Origin: Streptomyces sp. 130
Lineage (GTDB): Bacteria > Actinomycetota > Actinomycetes > Streptomycetales > Streptomycetaceae
Length of the DNA: 64,000 nt
Assembly (NCBI RefSeq): GCF_007096885.1
Contig: NZ_VJNO01000001.1
Coordinates: 1 to 64,000 of the forward strand
Direction: 5' to 3'
The notes beneath the pieces were generated by a model. It saw only the letters and a program-made list of their open reading frames with translations, was not told the origin of the DNA and searched no databases. Within the stretch, counting starts at the first letter, position 1, and every line of letters starts with the position of its first letter. Below are positions 39,513-49,435 of the stretch, piece after piece. The position numbers were made by a program, and so were the translations under genes.

Positions 39513-40796
39513 TCAGGTCCTTCCGCCCGCACCCGGTACGGGGACTTCCAGCCGGAACACCGTGGGCCCGCCGGGGGGACTGGACAGTACCAAACGGCCG
39601 TCCAGCACCGAGAGACGGTCGGCCACCCCCTGGAGCCCCGTCCCGCCTCCGGCCGCCGCGCCGCCCCGCCCGTCGTCCGCCACCTCCACCACCAGCCGCC
39701 CGCGCACCACCTGCCCGGACACCCGGATCAGCGCGGCCCCGCTGTGCCTGGCCGCGTTCGCCAGCGCCTCGCACACCGCGAAGTACACCCCGCTCTCCAC
39801 CGCCCCCGGAAGCCGCTCCGGCAGATGCAGGTCCACATCGACCGGCACCACCGAGCGGTCCGCGACGTCCTCCACGGCCGCCCCGAGCCCCCGGTCGGTG
39901 AGGACTCGGGGGTGGATGCCCCGGATCAGCTCCCGGATCTCCACCAGCGCGGTGTCCGCCTCGCCGTGCGCCTTCGCCAGCAGCCCGGCCAGCGGCTCGG
40001 CCGGGCCCTCCAGGCGGGCCAGTCCGAGCGTCATCGACAGGGCCACCAGCCGCTGCTGCGCCCCGTCGTGCAGATCGCGCTCTATGCGCCGCCGCTCCGC
40101 CTCGAAGGCGTCCACCAGCCGACTGCGCGACCGGTCCAGCTCCCGCAGCCGCTCCCCGGCCCCGGAGTCCGTGAGCAGCGCCCGGGTCAGCGCGGCCCGC
40201 CAGGCCGCCAGCACCCCCAGCGGATACGCGAACACCGGGAGCAGCAGCAGCCCGGCGAGCAGCGTCCCGAAGGCGGCCGGATAGGAGTGGACGAGCCACA
40301 GCTTCAGCACCCGGGCCTCCTCGCCGCCGTTCACGGCCAGCACCACGGGCACCGCGATCAGCCCGCCGCACACCGTCAGCGCCGCCCCCACGGTCACCGC
40401 TTCCACCGGCCACAGGACGAACGCGGTGAGCAGCGCGTACGCCAGCTCCCGCCAGGTCGCCCGCTCCCGCAGCCGGGTCCGCAGCCAGGCGGTGAGCCCG
40501 GTGCCGTCCGGTTCGCCGTGGACCGGGGCGAGCGGGCAGGGGTCCACCAGCCGCAGTCTGCGGCGCTCCAGGGCGGCGAGCGGGATGCCGGAGAGGGCCA
40601 GGGTGAGCAGGAGCGGAAGCCCGACGAGAAGCACGACGAGCGTGCCGCCCGCGACCGCGAGCAGGAGGAGGACCACGAACGTCAGGACTCCGACGAGCGA
40701 GCCGGTCAGCAGGTAGAGCGCCGCCCGCCACGGCCAGGGTCCGCGCAGGTAACTCCGCTGCCACAGGGCCTGTTGGAGGCCGGGGGAGGAGGACAT
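39513..40796 (-). CDS. Sensor histidine kinase (HisKA_3 type)
   Basis: A 427-residue kinase. The N-terminal half has about four to six transmembrane helices (LYLLTGSLVGVLTFVVLLLL and later pairs). The dimerisation helix has RRRIERDLHDGAQQRLVALS with the phospho-His, and the ATPase domain has CEALANAARHSG (N box) and VEVADDGRGG (G1). The membrane part has no large extracellular sensor loop, as in intramembrane sensors of envelope stress. It is divergent from the ABC exporter genes across a 56-bp palindrome. Confidence 0.9.
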   Translation of the reverse strand: MSSSPGLQQALWQRSYLRGPWPWRAALYLLTGSLVGVLTFVVLLLLAVAGGTLVVLLVGLPLLLTLALSGIPLAALERRRLRLVDPCPLAPVHGEPDGTGLTAWLRTRLRERATWRELAYALLTAFVLWPVEAVTVGAALTVCGGLIAVPVVLAVNGGEEARVLKLWLVHSYPAAFGTLLAGLLLLPVFAYPLGVLAAWRAALTRALLTDSGAGERLRELDRSRSRLVDAFEAERRRIERDLHDGAQQRLVALSMTLGLARLEGPAEPLAGLLAKAHGEADTALVEIRELIRGIHPRVLTDRGLGAAVEDVADRSVVPVDVDLHLPERLPGAVESGVYFAVCEALANAARHSGAALIRVSGQVVRGRLVVEVADDGRGGAAAGGGTGLQGVADRLSVLDGRLVLSSPPGGPTVFRLEVPVPGAGGRT

Positions 40797-40834
40797 GAGG
40801 GAACGGTAGACGGCGCGTGCTGACCCGGACCACC

Positions 40835-40890
40835 CAGCGGTTTCCACTCTTGGGGTGGAGCTGGCTCCACCTCAAGAGTGGAAACCGCTG
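40835..40890. promoter_or_regulatory. 56-bp near-perfect palindrome between kinase and ABC genes
   Basis: CAGCGGTTTCCACTCTT at the left end is the exact reverse complement of the right end, and the symmetry continues inward with very few mismatches (TTGGGGTGGAGC against TTGAGGTGGAGC). It lies 39 bases from both the kinase start (40796) and about 38 from the ABC gene start (40928). It is probably the binding site of the adjacent response regulator for both directions. Confidence 0.7.
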
Positions 40891-40927
40891 CGATGTGCCG
40901 CGCGGCCCGCGGCGGTTGGCTGAGGGC

Positions 40928-41655
<728 letters not shown>

Positions 41656-41662
<7 letters not shown>

Positions 41663-44118
41663 AGCTGGTCCTCCAGGGCATACGGACCCGCTGGGTCACC
41701 CTCGCCGGCTCCTTCCTCGCTCTCGCTCTCGGTGTGGGGATCGTCGCCACGACGGGCCTCGCCCTCGCCGCCACCTTCGGCGGCCCGGACCAGGCGCCGG
41801 AGCGGTTCGCCGCCGCGCCCGTGGTGGTGCGGGGTGCGGACCAGGTCCGCGTACGCACGCCGATCGGCGTCCGTACGCAGAAGCTCACCGATCCCCGGCC
41901 CGTCCCGGCGGAGGTCGCCGCCCGGCTCGCGGGGCTGGGGCGGACGGCGGTGGACCGCACGTTCCCGGTGTCGGTGGGGAGCGGGCCGGCCGGGGCGGTA
42001 GGCCATCCCTGGGCGGTCGCCGCCGCGACCCCGTACCGGCTGCTGTCCGGGCGTCCGCCCGCCACGTCCGGCGAGGTCGTGGTCCCGGCGGGGGAGGGGG
42101 CCGTGGGAGACAGGGTCGCCCTCACCACGCCTTCGGGCAAGGAGAAGTGGACGGTGACCGGGACCGTGCGCCCCGCCTCCTTCGAGCGCGCCGTGTTCTT
42201 CAGCGGGGCGGAGGCCGCCCGGCTCTCCCCGGGCATCGACGCGGGCGTCGTGCACGCCGACCCGGCCGCCGGGCGCGCGGCCGTGGGCTCCGGCTCGGGC
42301 CTGGACGTCCTCACGGGCGACGAGCGGCGCAGGGCCGACCCCGACCCGGACCGGGACGCCGAGGCCCTGGTCTCGGTCAACGCCCTGCTGGGCACCGCCG
42401 CCGGCATCACCGCCTTCGTCTCCGTGTTCGTCGTCGCCTCGACGTTCTCCTTCGCGGTGGCCCAGCGCCGCCGCGAGTTCGGCCTGCTGCGCATGGCGGG
42501 GGCGACGCCCGGCCAGGTGCGCCGCCTGGTGTACGCGGAGGCCGCACTCGTCGGCGCCCTCGCCTCGGCGGCGGGCTGTCGGCTGGGGCTCTTCGGGGCG
42601 CCCCGGCTCGCGTCCTGGATGGTCCGGAAGGGCCTCGCCCCGGCCTGGTTCGCCATCGGGGACCAGGACTGGCCGCTGCACACCGCCTTCTGGACCGGCC
42701 TCGCCATAGCCCTCGCCGGAGCGGTCGCCGCCGCCCACCGCGCCGGGCGCGTCCGCCCGGCCGAGGCCCTGCGCGACGCCGCCGTGGACAGCGGCACGAT
42801 GCCGCCGGTACGGGTGGTGCTGGGCGCCGCCGTCCTGCTCACCGGGGCGGTGCTCGCGGTGCTCGGGCTCGTCCAGGACCCGGCCGGGCTCCTCAAGCGC
42901 AAGACGTACACCACGCAGCCGATGCTCCTGATCACCGGATGCGCCCTCTTCGCGCCCGTCCTGGTGCGCCCCGCGATCCGGCTCCTGGCCTGGCTGCCCG
43001 CCCGGCTGCCGGGCGCCACCGGGCTCCTGGTCCGGGAGAACGCCTCCGCCGGGCTGCGCCGGACGGCCGCCGTCGCCGCGCCGGTGCTGGTCACCGTCGC
43101 CCTGGCCGCCTCACTGATGGGGACCAAGGCCACCATCGACGCGGCCAAGGCGGCCGAGACGCGCGGCCAGGTCACGGCGGACTTCCTGGCCGTCGGCGAA
43201 CACGCCGGTGTCGCGCAGGAGTTCGCGGACCGCGCCCGCCGCGTCCCGGGCGCCCGGGTCAGCGCCTCGCACGCCACCTCCGTCACCGTGCTCGAAGAGG
43301 GCACCGCCCTCATCCGCTCCGACGCCCGGGCGGTGGACCCGGCCGACTTCGCCGCCGTCTCCGCGTTGCCCGTGGTCTCCGGCCGGCTCGCCGACCTGGA
43401 CGACCGCTCGATCGTCGTCAACGAGGAGTGGGAGACCCACCGGGTCGGCGCCCGCGTCCGCGTCCGGCTCGGCGACGGCCGCGAGGTCACCCTGCGCATC
43501 GCGGCCGTGCTCGCCGCCGGCACCGGCGACAACGGCGTCTACCTCACCCCGCGCAACGCGGCGGGCGCCCCCGTCGACCGCGTCGGGATCGCCGTACGCG
43601 CCGGGGCCGACCGGCAGGCCGTCGCGCGTGGGCTGCGCGCGGCCGGGCGGGCGACCGGCACCGAGGTGCTGCCCCGTGAGCAGTGGGCCCGGACCCTCGA
43701 GCGGGACGGCGGCTCCACACGGACCGGGCTGCTGATGATCCTCGCGATCGCCTTGGTCTACACGGGGATCGCCCTCGCCAACACCCAGGTCATGGCCACG
43801 GCTGACCGGGTCCGCGACTTCGCCGTGCTGCGCCTCGCCGGAGCGACCAAGCCCCAAGTGCTGCGGCTGGCCGGGGCGGAAGCGCTGGCCGTGGTCGCGG
43901 TGGGCGCGGTGCTCGGCGGGGCGGTGGCCGCGCTGAACCTGCTCGGCGTGCGGGCCGCGCTCGGCCGCCTCTCCGTGCCCTCGGCGGTCGTCGTGCCGTG
44001 GGTAGCGGTCGGGCAGGCGGTCGCGGTGAGCGCGGCGCTCGCGGTGGTCTTCGCCGTGCTGCCCGCCGCCCTCGCCCTGCGCACCCGGCCGGTGGAGCTC
44101 GCCGGGGCGCGGGAGTAG
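41656..44118 (+). CDS. FtsX-family ABC transporter permease
   Basis: An 820-residue permease with two FtsX blocks. The first has TWTGLAIALA- and FVSVFVVASTFSFAVAQRRREFGLLRMAGATPGQVRRL; the second has MILAIALVYTGIALANTQVM and DFAVLRLAGATKPQVLRLAGAEAL. Two large extracytoplasmic regions lie between helices. Such permeases with MacB-type ATPases export or sense peptides and lipids, often antibiotics. Its stop is seven bases from the convergent phosphotransferase gene. Confidence 0.88.
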
Positions 44119-44125
44119 GGCCGTG

Positions 44126-44809
44126 CTACCGCCCCGCGAGCGCGGTGACCAGGGCCGTCGCCTCCCCGATCAGGGCCGTCTCGGCCGGGGACATCGTCGG
44201 GTTGCGGGTGCGCCGGGCCGCCGCGTCGGCGAGGTGGGAGGCGGGAATGCCGTCGTCGGCGGCCAGACGCGGCACCAGGGCCGTCACCAGCTCCCGCGCC
44301 CCGTCCGCCGCCGGGTGGCCGGGGTCCACCGCCACCTGCGCCAGGATCAGCGCCGACATGGCCCGGTCCAGGGCGGGCCGGCCCTCCTCGGTGTTGCTCC
44401 AGTCGATGACCGCGGGGCCGTCCGCCGTCAGCACCACGTTGTCCGGGTGCAGATCCAGGTGGAGCACCCGGTCCTCGGGGTCGGGCGAGAGCCGCGCCGG
44501 AATGGTGTGCAGATCGGCGAGGAGCCCGGCGAGCAGGCCGGAGCCCTCCTCGGCGCCCATCGCCCCGGACATCAGGGACTCCAGCATCGTCGGACCGTGC
44601 AGCCGCTGGAGGACCAGATCGCCGGGCCCGGCCGAAGGAGGCGGCGGACCCAGCCGGGGCACCGGGTAGCCGGAGGCGGACAGGTAGGACATGACCGGCA
44701 GTTCCCGGGAGGCGTCCATCCCGTGGCGGTAGCGCCGCAGCACCCACGCCTCGTCCAGTTCGTACACGTCCGCGTCGCGTCCACTGCCCAGCAGTCGGCC
44801 TATGCGCAT
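44126..44809 (-). CDS. APH-family phosphotransferase
   Basis: A 227-residue kinase-like protein. It begins GRLLGSGRDADVYELDEAWVLRRY, then LHLDLHPDNVVLTADGPAVIDWSNTEEG, that is the catalytic HxDxxxxN block and the metal-binding IDWSN. The family phosphorylates aminoglycosides, choline or small alcohols; this short form could be an uncharacterised kinase of a metabolite. A -10 six bases before the ATG suggests a leaderless mRNA. Confidence 0.85.
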   Translation of the reverse strand: MRIGRLLGSGRDADVYELDEAWVLRRYRHGMDASRELPVMSYLSASGYPVPRLGPPPPSAGPGDLVLQRLHGPTMLESLMSGAMGAEEGSGLLAGLLADLHTIPARLSPDPEDRVLHLDLHPDNVVLTADGPAVIDWSNTEEGRPALDRAMSALILAQVAVDPGHPAADGARELVTALVPRLAADDGIPASHLADAAARRTRNPTMSPAETALIGEATALVTALAGR

Positions 44810-44815
44810 GAGGGG

Positions 44816-44821
44816 AACCTA
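44816..44821 (-). promoter_or_regulatory. -10 element of a leaderless transcript (APH gene)
   Basis: TAGGTT on the - strand ends six bases before the ATG at 44809; no ribosome binding site is present. Confidence 0.5.
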
Positions 44822-44933
44822 CTCGGGGGCCGTATACAAAGGGAGTTCGGGGACCGGAACCGGCGCCCCATAACGCGGTGCGATGGGGCGGACGGGATCT
44901 CCTGAAGCTGACGTGTACGCGGCTACCTTGGCG

Positions 44934-45001
44934 GCGATTCCCCCGAAACGCTTCCCCCCAGCAATTCCCCGAAGCGATTCCTCCGAAGCGATTCCCCTGA
45001 A
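44934..45001. repeat. Degenerate tandem GCGATTCCNCCGAA repeats
   Basis: Copies begin at 44934, 44961, 44974 and 44988, with a diverged unit at 44950. Spacing of the last three is 13-14 bp. The array sits in the presumed 5' leader or early promoter of the protease gene, after a possible -10 TACCTT (44924-44929) and before AAGGAG. Confidence 0.65.
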
Positions 45002-45016
45002 GTCAAGGAGAGTTCC

Positions 45017-46387
45017 GTGGAGAGATCCATGCTCCGCCGGCGGGCCCTGGCCGCGTGTACCGCCACCGTGGCCGTCGGCGCGCTCGCACTCGCCGGGCTG
45101 TCCGGCACCGCGTCCGCCGACCCCGCCGCCCCCGCCCCCCCCCCCGCGGCGGACTCCGCCCACCTCTCGCCCGGCCTGCTGAAGGCCATGCAGCGGGACC
45201 TCGGGCTCACCGCCACCGAGGCCCGCGGCCGCATCGCCAATGAGTCGCGCGCCGCCGCCCTCACCGCCGGGCTGCGGTACTCGCTCGGTGACCGGTTCGC
45301 CGGCGCCCGGGTCAGCGGCGACGACGCGGACCTGACCGTCGCCACCACCGACGCCTCGGACGCCGCCCGCATCACGAAGGCCGGCGCCCGCGCCGAGGTC
45401 GTCGACCACAGCCTCGCCGAACTCGACGCCGCCAAGGCCGCCCTGGACCGGGTCGCGCTGCGCACCGCGCCGAAGGACGTGCCCGCCTGGTACGTCGACG
45501 TACGCACCAACCGCGTCGTCGTCCAGGCCGGGAAGGCGTCCGCCGCCGACGCGTTCCTCGCGAAGGCCGGCGTCTCCCGCGACCTGGTGACCGTCGCCCG
45601 GTCCACCGAGCAGCCCCGGACCTTCGCGGACCTGCGCGGCGGCGACGCGTACTACATGAACGGCTCGGGCCGCTGCTCCATCGGCTTCCCCGTCAAGCGC
45701 GGCACCCAGAGCGGCTTCGTCAGCGCCGGGCACTGCGGCCGGCCGGGCACCACCACCAGCGGCTACAACCAGCAGGCCCAGGGCTCCTTCCAGGGCTCCA
45801 CCTTCCCCGGCCGCGACTACTCCTGGGTCGCCACCAACGCCAACTGGACGCCGCGCCCGCTGGTCAACGGCTACGGCAACCCCGACATCACGGTCACCGG
45901 CTCCACCGAGGCGATCGAGGGCTCGTCGGTCTGCCGGTCCGGCTCCACGACCGGCTGGCACTGCGGCACCGTCCAGCAGCGCAACAGCAGCGTCACCTAC
46001 CAGGAGGGCACCGTCTCCGGGGTGACCCGGACCAACGTCTGCGCCGAACCCGGCGACTCCGGGGGCTCGTTCATCTCGGGCAGCCAGGCCCAGGGCGTCA
46101 CCTCCGGCGGCACCGGCAACTGCTCGCAGGGCGGTGTGACGTACTTCCAGCCGCTGAACCCGGCGCTCCAGGCGTACGGGGTGACCCTGGTCACCAACGG
46201 CTCCACCACCCCGCCGGACCCGACCGACCCGCCGACCAACCCGGGCGGCACCTGGGCGGCCGGCACCACCTACGCGGCCGGTGACGTGGTGACGTACGGC
46301 TCGGCGAGCTACCGCTGCCTCCAGGGCCACCTGGCCCAGCCCGGCTGGACCCCGCCGAACGTCCCGGCCCTGTGGCAGGCCCTGTAA
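45017..46387 (+). CDS. sprC: Streptogrisin C-like S1 protease with chitin-binding module
   Basis: A 456-residue secreted serine protease, the length of streptogrisin C. A signal peptide is at residues 1-35, then an alpha-lytic-type pro-domain (LLKAMQRDLGLTATEARGRI; VPAWYVDVRTNRVVV). The mature enzyme begins near ADLRGGDAYYMN. The triad is VSAGHCG (His), FPGRDYSWV (Asp) and EPGDSGGSF (Ser). A PPDPTDPPTNPGG linker leads to a CBM5/12 module (AAGDVVTYGSASYRCLQGH; PPNVPALW). GTG start after AAGGAG. It probably digests extracellular protein near chitin. Confidence 0.9.
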   Translation: MERSMLRRRALAACTATVAVGALALAGLSGTASADPAAPAPPPAADSAHLSPGLLKAMQRDLGLTATEARGRIANESRAAALTAGLRYSLGDRFAGARVSGDDADLTVATTDASDAARITKAGARAEVVDHSLAELDAAKAALDRVALRTAPKDVPAWYVDVRTNRVVVQAGKASAADAFLAKAGVSRDLVTVARSTEQPRTFADLRGGDAYYMNGSGRCSIGFPVKRGTQSGFVSAGHCGRPGTTTSGYNQQAQGSFQGSTFPGRDYSWVATNANWTPRPLVNGYGNPDITVTGSTEAIEGSSVCRSGSTTGWHCGTVQQRNSSVTYQEGTVSGVTRTNVCAEPGDSGGSFISGSQAQGVTSGGTGNCSQGGVTYFQPLNPALQAYGVTLVTNGSTTPPDPTDPPTNPGGTWAAGTTYAAGDVVTYGSASYRCLQGHLAQPGWTPPNVPALWQAL

Positions 46388-46424
46388 CCGCGGAACACCC
46401 CCGCCCCTCAGGCGATCGAGGAAC

Positions 46425-46456
46425 GGGCCCGGGGCGACCGACACCGCCCCGGGCCC
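46425..46456 (+). terminator. Terminator after the protease gene
   Basis: GGGCCCGGGGCG (46425-46436) pairs perfectly with CGCCCCGGGCCC (46445-46456) around ACCGACAC. Confidence 0.8.
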
Positions 46457-46507
46457 CCGCACCGCGCACGTGACCCTTCCCCCACCACCCCGAGGAGTCC
46501 GCCAGCC

Positions 46508-47374
46508 ATGCCCCCCGTGACCCCCGAGAGCAACGAGCCCACCGCCGAAGCCGCAGGCGGTCCGGCGATCAGCCGCAAGTCCCTCCTCAAGGCGGCCCTC
46601 GTGGCCACCGCCGTGCCGCTGTTCGCGGGCGGCGGGGTGGCGCTGGCGCGCGACGCCGGGAACACCGGCCGGCCGCTCGCCCCGACCCCGGACTGCGACG
46701 ACGGCGACGAGCCGACGCACGACCAGATCGAGGGCCCGTACTTCAAGCCCAACTCCCCGCTCCGCACCAGCCTGGTGACCTCGTCGACGCCCGGTGTCCC
46801 GCTCACCGTCAGCGGATACGTCTTCGGGCGCGAGTGCCGTCCGATCCCGGGCGTGCTGCTGGACTTCTGGCAGGCCGACACCAACGGCGCGTACGACATG
46901 AGCGGTTACGCCTTCCGCGGCCACCAGTTCACCGACCGGAACGGCGCGTTCACGCTCACCACGATCGTGCCCGGCCTCTACCCCGGCCGCACCCGGCACA
47001 TCCATGTGAAGGCCCAGGCCCCCGGCTCGGGCATCCTCACCACCCAGCTGTACTTCCCCGGCGAGCCGCGCAACAGCACCGACATGCTGTACGACGCGGC
47101 GCTGCTGATGAACGTGCGGGCGGTCGGCTCCGGCAAGGAGGGCACCTTCGACTTCGTCCTCGACGTCGCCCAGGACCCCACGGACCCGACCGATCCGCCC
47201 ACCGACCCGACCGACCCGCCGACCAACCCGGGCGGCACCTGGGCGGTCGGTACGTCCTACACCGCGGGAGACCGCGTCACATACGGCGGGGTCGCCTACC
47301 GCTGTCTGCAGGCTCACACCGCCCTGACCGGCTGGGAGCCGCCGAATGTCCCCGCGTTGTGGGAACGCGGGTAG
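46508..47374 (+). CDS. Secreted intradiol dioxygenase with carbohydrate-binding module
   Basis: A 288-residue protein. The N-terminus has a Tat-like or Sec signal region (SRKSLLKAALVATAVPLFAGG). The catalytic domain has IEGPYF (first Tyr ligand), LLDFWQADTNGAYD, TIVPGLYPGRTRHIHVKAQ (second Tyr and two His ligands), the non-haem Fe(III) set of intradiol catechol dioxygenases. A PTDPTDPPTDPTDPPTNPGG linker then leads to a CBM5/12 module like that of the upstream protease. A similar fused enzyme (SACTE_2871) is known from Streptomyces sp. SirexAA-E and cleaves catechols near lignin. It probably acts outside the cell on lignin-derived catechols. Confidence 0.85.
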   Translation: MPPVTPESNEPTAEAAGGPAISRKSLLKAALVATAVPLFAGGGVALARDAGNTGRPLAPTPDCDDGDEPTHDQIEGPYFKPNSPLRTSLVTSSTPGVPLTVSGYVFGRECRPIPGVLLDFWQADTNGAYDMSGYAFRGHQFTDRNGAFTLTTIVPGLYPGRTRHIHVKAQAPGSGILTTQLYFPGEPRNSTDMLYDAALLMNVRAVGSGKEGTFDFVLDVAQDPTDPTDPPTDPTDPPTNPGGTWAVGTSYTAGDRVTYGGVAYRCLQAHTALTGWEPPNVPALWERG

Positions 47375-47410
47375 ACAGGCAGACGGCCGGGCGGCCGTAA
47401 CCGCCGCGCC

Positions 47411-47441
47411 ACGCGCCCCGGGCTCTCTCCCCGGGGCGCGT
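47411..47441 (+). terminator. Terminator after the dioxygenase gene
   Basis: ACGCGCCCCGGG (47411-47422) pairs with CCCGGGGCGCGT (47430-47441), 12 bp perfect, loop of seven bases. Confidence 0.85.
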
Positions 47442-47489
47442 ACGGCGCACGGCCCGGGCCGGAGGGGGTTCGGTCCCGGGCCGTTCCGG

Positions 47490-47616
47490 CTGTCATGCCG
47501 CGACTGTCACGTTCCGGCCGCCACGCCGCGGCTCTCACGGCCCGGCCGCCATGCCGCGGCTCTCACGTCCCGGCCGCCATGTCGCGGCTCTCACGGCCCG
47601 GCCGCCACGCCGCGGC
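47490..47616. repeat. 28-bp minisatellite, about 4.5 copies
   Basis: Units begin at 47490, 47518, 47546, 47574 and a partial one at 47602. The core CCGCCATGCCGCGGCTCTCA is nearly unchanged in units 2-4. The array lies between the dioxygenase terminator and the end of the polymerase gene, in the 3' region of the latter. Confidence 0.85.
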
Positions 47617-47631
47617 CGGCCGTCGTGGCTC

Positions 47632-49317
47632 TCATTTCGCGTCCGAGTAGCGCTCCACCACCGCCGTGGTGAACGGGAAGCGCACCGGTGTGTCCCCGAA
47701 GGCCGTCCGGCCGGCCACCTCGGCGGCCTCCCGGAGCGCCGCCAGGACCGCGTCCGTCTCCGCGAGCGGGCAGTGCACGATCACCTCGTCGTGCTGGAAG
47801 AAGACCAGCTCGGCCCGGAGCCCGCCGGCGGCGACCGCCCGGCGCAGGGCCGCCAGGAGCAGCAGCGCCCACTCCGCCGCGCTGCCCTGGACCACGAAGT
47901 TCCGCGTGAACCGGCCGCGCGCCCTCGCGTCCGTCGAGGCGTAACCGGGGATGTACTCCGAGGGCCGCCCGGCCTCCTCCTGCGGGATGCCCGCCTCCCC
48001 GTCCTCCCCGTGCCCGGCCGCCGGCGGACTGGTCCGGCCGAGCCACGTACGTACGAGACGGCCCTCCTCGCCCGCCTTCGCCGCGTCGTCCACATACGCC
48101 ACCGCGCGCGGGAACCTGCGGCGCAGCGCCGCCAGATTCTTCAGGCCGTCCCCGGAGGTCTGCCCGTAGACGGCGCCGAGCAGCGCGATCTTGGCGTGGT
48201 CGCGGTCGCCGTGGAAGGCGCGGTCGGACAGCGCGGTGTAGAGGTCGCCCTCATGGCCCGCGACCTCCATCAGCCCCGGGTCGCGGGAGATCGCGGCCAG
48301 CACCCTCGGCTCCATCTGGGCGGCGTCCGCGACGACGAGCCGCCACCCCTCGTCCGCGACGACGGCCCGCCGGATCACCTTGGGGATCTGGAGCGCGCCG
48401 CCGCCGTTGGTCGTCCAGCGCCCGGTGACCGTGCCGCCCGGCTGGTACTCGGGGCGGAAGCGGCCGTCGCGCACCCAGTCCTGGAGCCAGGCCCAGCCGT
48501 GCGCGGTCCAGATCCGGTACAGCTTCTTGTACTGGACGAGCGGCCGGACCGCCGGGTGGTCCAGGGTCTCCAGCTCCCAGCGGCGCGTCGAGCGGACCTT
48601 GATCCCGGCCTGCGCGAAGGCCCGCACCACATCGGCCGGCAGGTCCGGGCGCACCCGGCGGCCGAAGGCGGCGGACACCTCGTCGGCCAGCTCGGCCAGG
48701 CGCCGGGGCTCGCCGCCGCCCGCGTACCGCTCGCCGAGCAGCTCGTCCAGCACCTCGCGGTGGACGTCGGCCCGCCAGGGCAGGCCCGTCCGGCTCATCT
48801 CGGCGGCGACCAGCATCCCCGCCGACTCGGCGGCCGTCAGCAGCCGCATCCGCTCCGGCCGGTCCGTCGCCCCGTGGCGCGCGAGCTGCGCCGCGTACAC
48901 CTCGGTCAGCGCGTCGAACGGCAGCTCCGGGCCCGAAGGCGGCTCGAACAGGGACGACTGGGAGCCGGGCTCCGCGGCCCTGGGCGGCGGATCGGGAGGC
49001 ACCGGGCCGCCGCGCAGCCGGGCGAGCGCGGCGGCGGCCGAGCGGGGCTCACCGAGCCGGCCCTCGTGGCCGAGGAGCAGGGATTCCGCGGCCTCCACGT
49101 CGTAGGCCCGCTCGACCCGCACCCCGGCGGCCAGCAGCCGGGGATAGACCCCGGCGGTCGAGCGCCACACCCAGCGGGTCACGTCCGGCCGGGAGCGGAC
49201 CGCCTCCGCGAGGTCCGGCTCGGTCAGGACCGGGCCCGCCGGCCGGCCGGAGCGGTCCAGCGGGGCGAGGCGCGCGCCCCCGCCCTCCGTGACGGCCAGC
49301 GCCCAGCGTTCGGTCAT
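47632..49317 (-). CDS. Family A DNA polymerase without 5'-nuclease domain
   Basis: A 561-residue protein. Polymerase motif A is VVADAAQMEPRVLA (usual DYSQIELR), motif B is DHAKIALLGAVYGQ, and motif C is FFQHDEVIVHCP with the HDE signature. TGRWTTNGGGALQIP is the conserved template-contact block. It lacks the flap nuclease found in full Pol I. The N-terminal region is short and does not show the clear DxE of an active 3'-5' exonuclease. Such proteins are a second Pol I-type gene in Streptomyces, perhaps for repair. ATG at 49317. Confidence 0.88.
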   Translation of the reverse strand: MTERWALAVTEGGGARLAPLDRSGRPAGPVLTEPDLAEAVRSRPDVTRWVWRSTAGVYPRLLAAGVRVERAYDVEAAESLLLGHEGRLGEPRSAAAALARLRGGPVPPDPPPRAAEPGSQSSLFEPPSGPELPFDALTEVYAAQLARHGATDRPERMRLLTAAESAGMLVAAEMSRTGLPWRADVHREVLDELLGERYAGGGEPRRLAELADEVSAAFGRRVRPDLPADVVRAFAQAGIKVRSTRRWELETLDHPAVRPLVQYKKLYRIWTAHGWAWLQDWVRDGRFRPEYQPGGTVTGRWTTNGGGALQIPKVIRRAVVADEGWRLVVADAAQMEPRVLAAISRDPGLMEVAGHEGDLYTALSDRAFHGDRDHAKIALLGAVYGQTSGDGLKNLAALRRRFPRAVAYVDDAAKAGEEGRLVRTWLGRTSPPAAGHGEDGEAGIPQEEAGRPSEYIPGYASTDARARGRFTRNFVVQGSAAEWALLLLAALRRAVAAGGLRAELVFFQHDEVIVHCPLAETDAVLAALREAAEVAGRTAFGDTPVRFPFTTAVVERYSDAK

Positions 49318-49423
49318 ACGGCCGAGTCTGGCACCCGGCACTGACAACGGCCGGAAGCCCGCGTTTCGTGCGCACGTTCGATATCCACAGCCTGTGGACG
49401 GCGGACCGGCGACCGCGGGCGCC

Positions 49424-49429
49424 TACCCT
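49424..49429 (+). promoter_or_regulatory. -10 element of a leaderless transcript (DUF2786 gene)
   Basis: TACCCT ends six bases before the ATG at 49436; no ribosome binding site is present. Confidence 0.5.
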
Positions 49430-49435
49430 GACCTC

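Noticed and set aside
38867..39532. GTG start at 39532 for the response regulator
   Set aside because: It would overlap the kinase gene by 20 bases; TTG at 39508 has a good ribosome site and gives the usual N-terminus.
47490..47616. CRISPR array from 28-bp units
   Set aside because: Units are directly adjacent with no spacers; it is a minisatellite.
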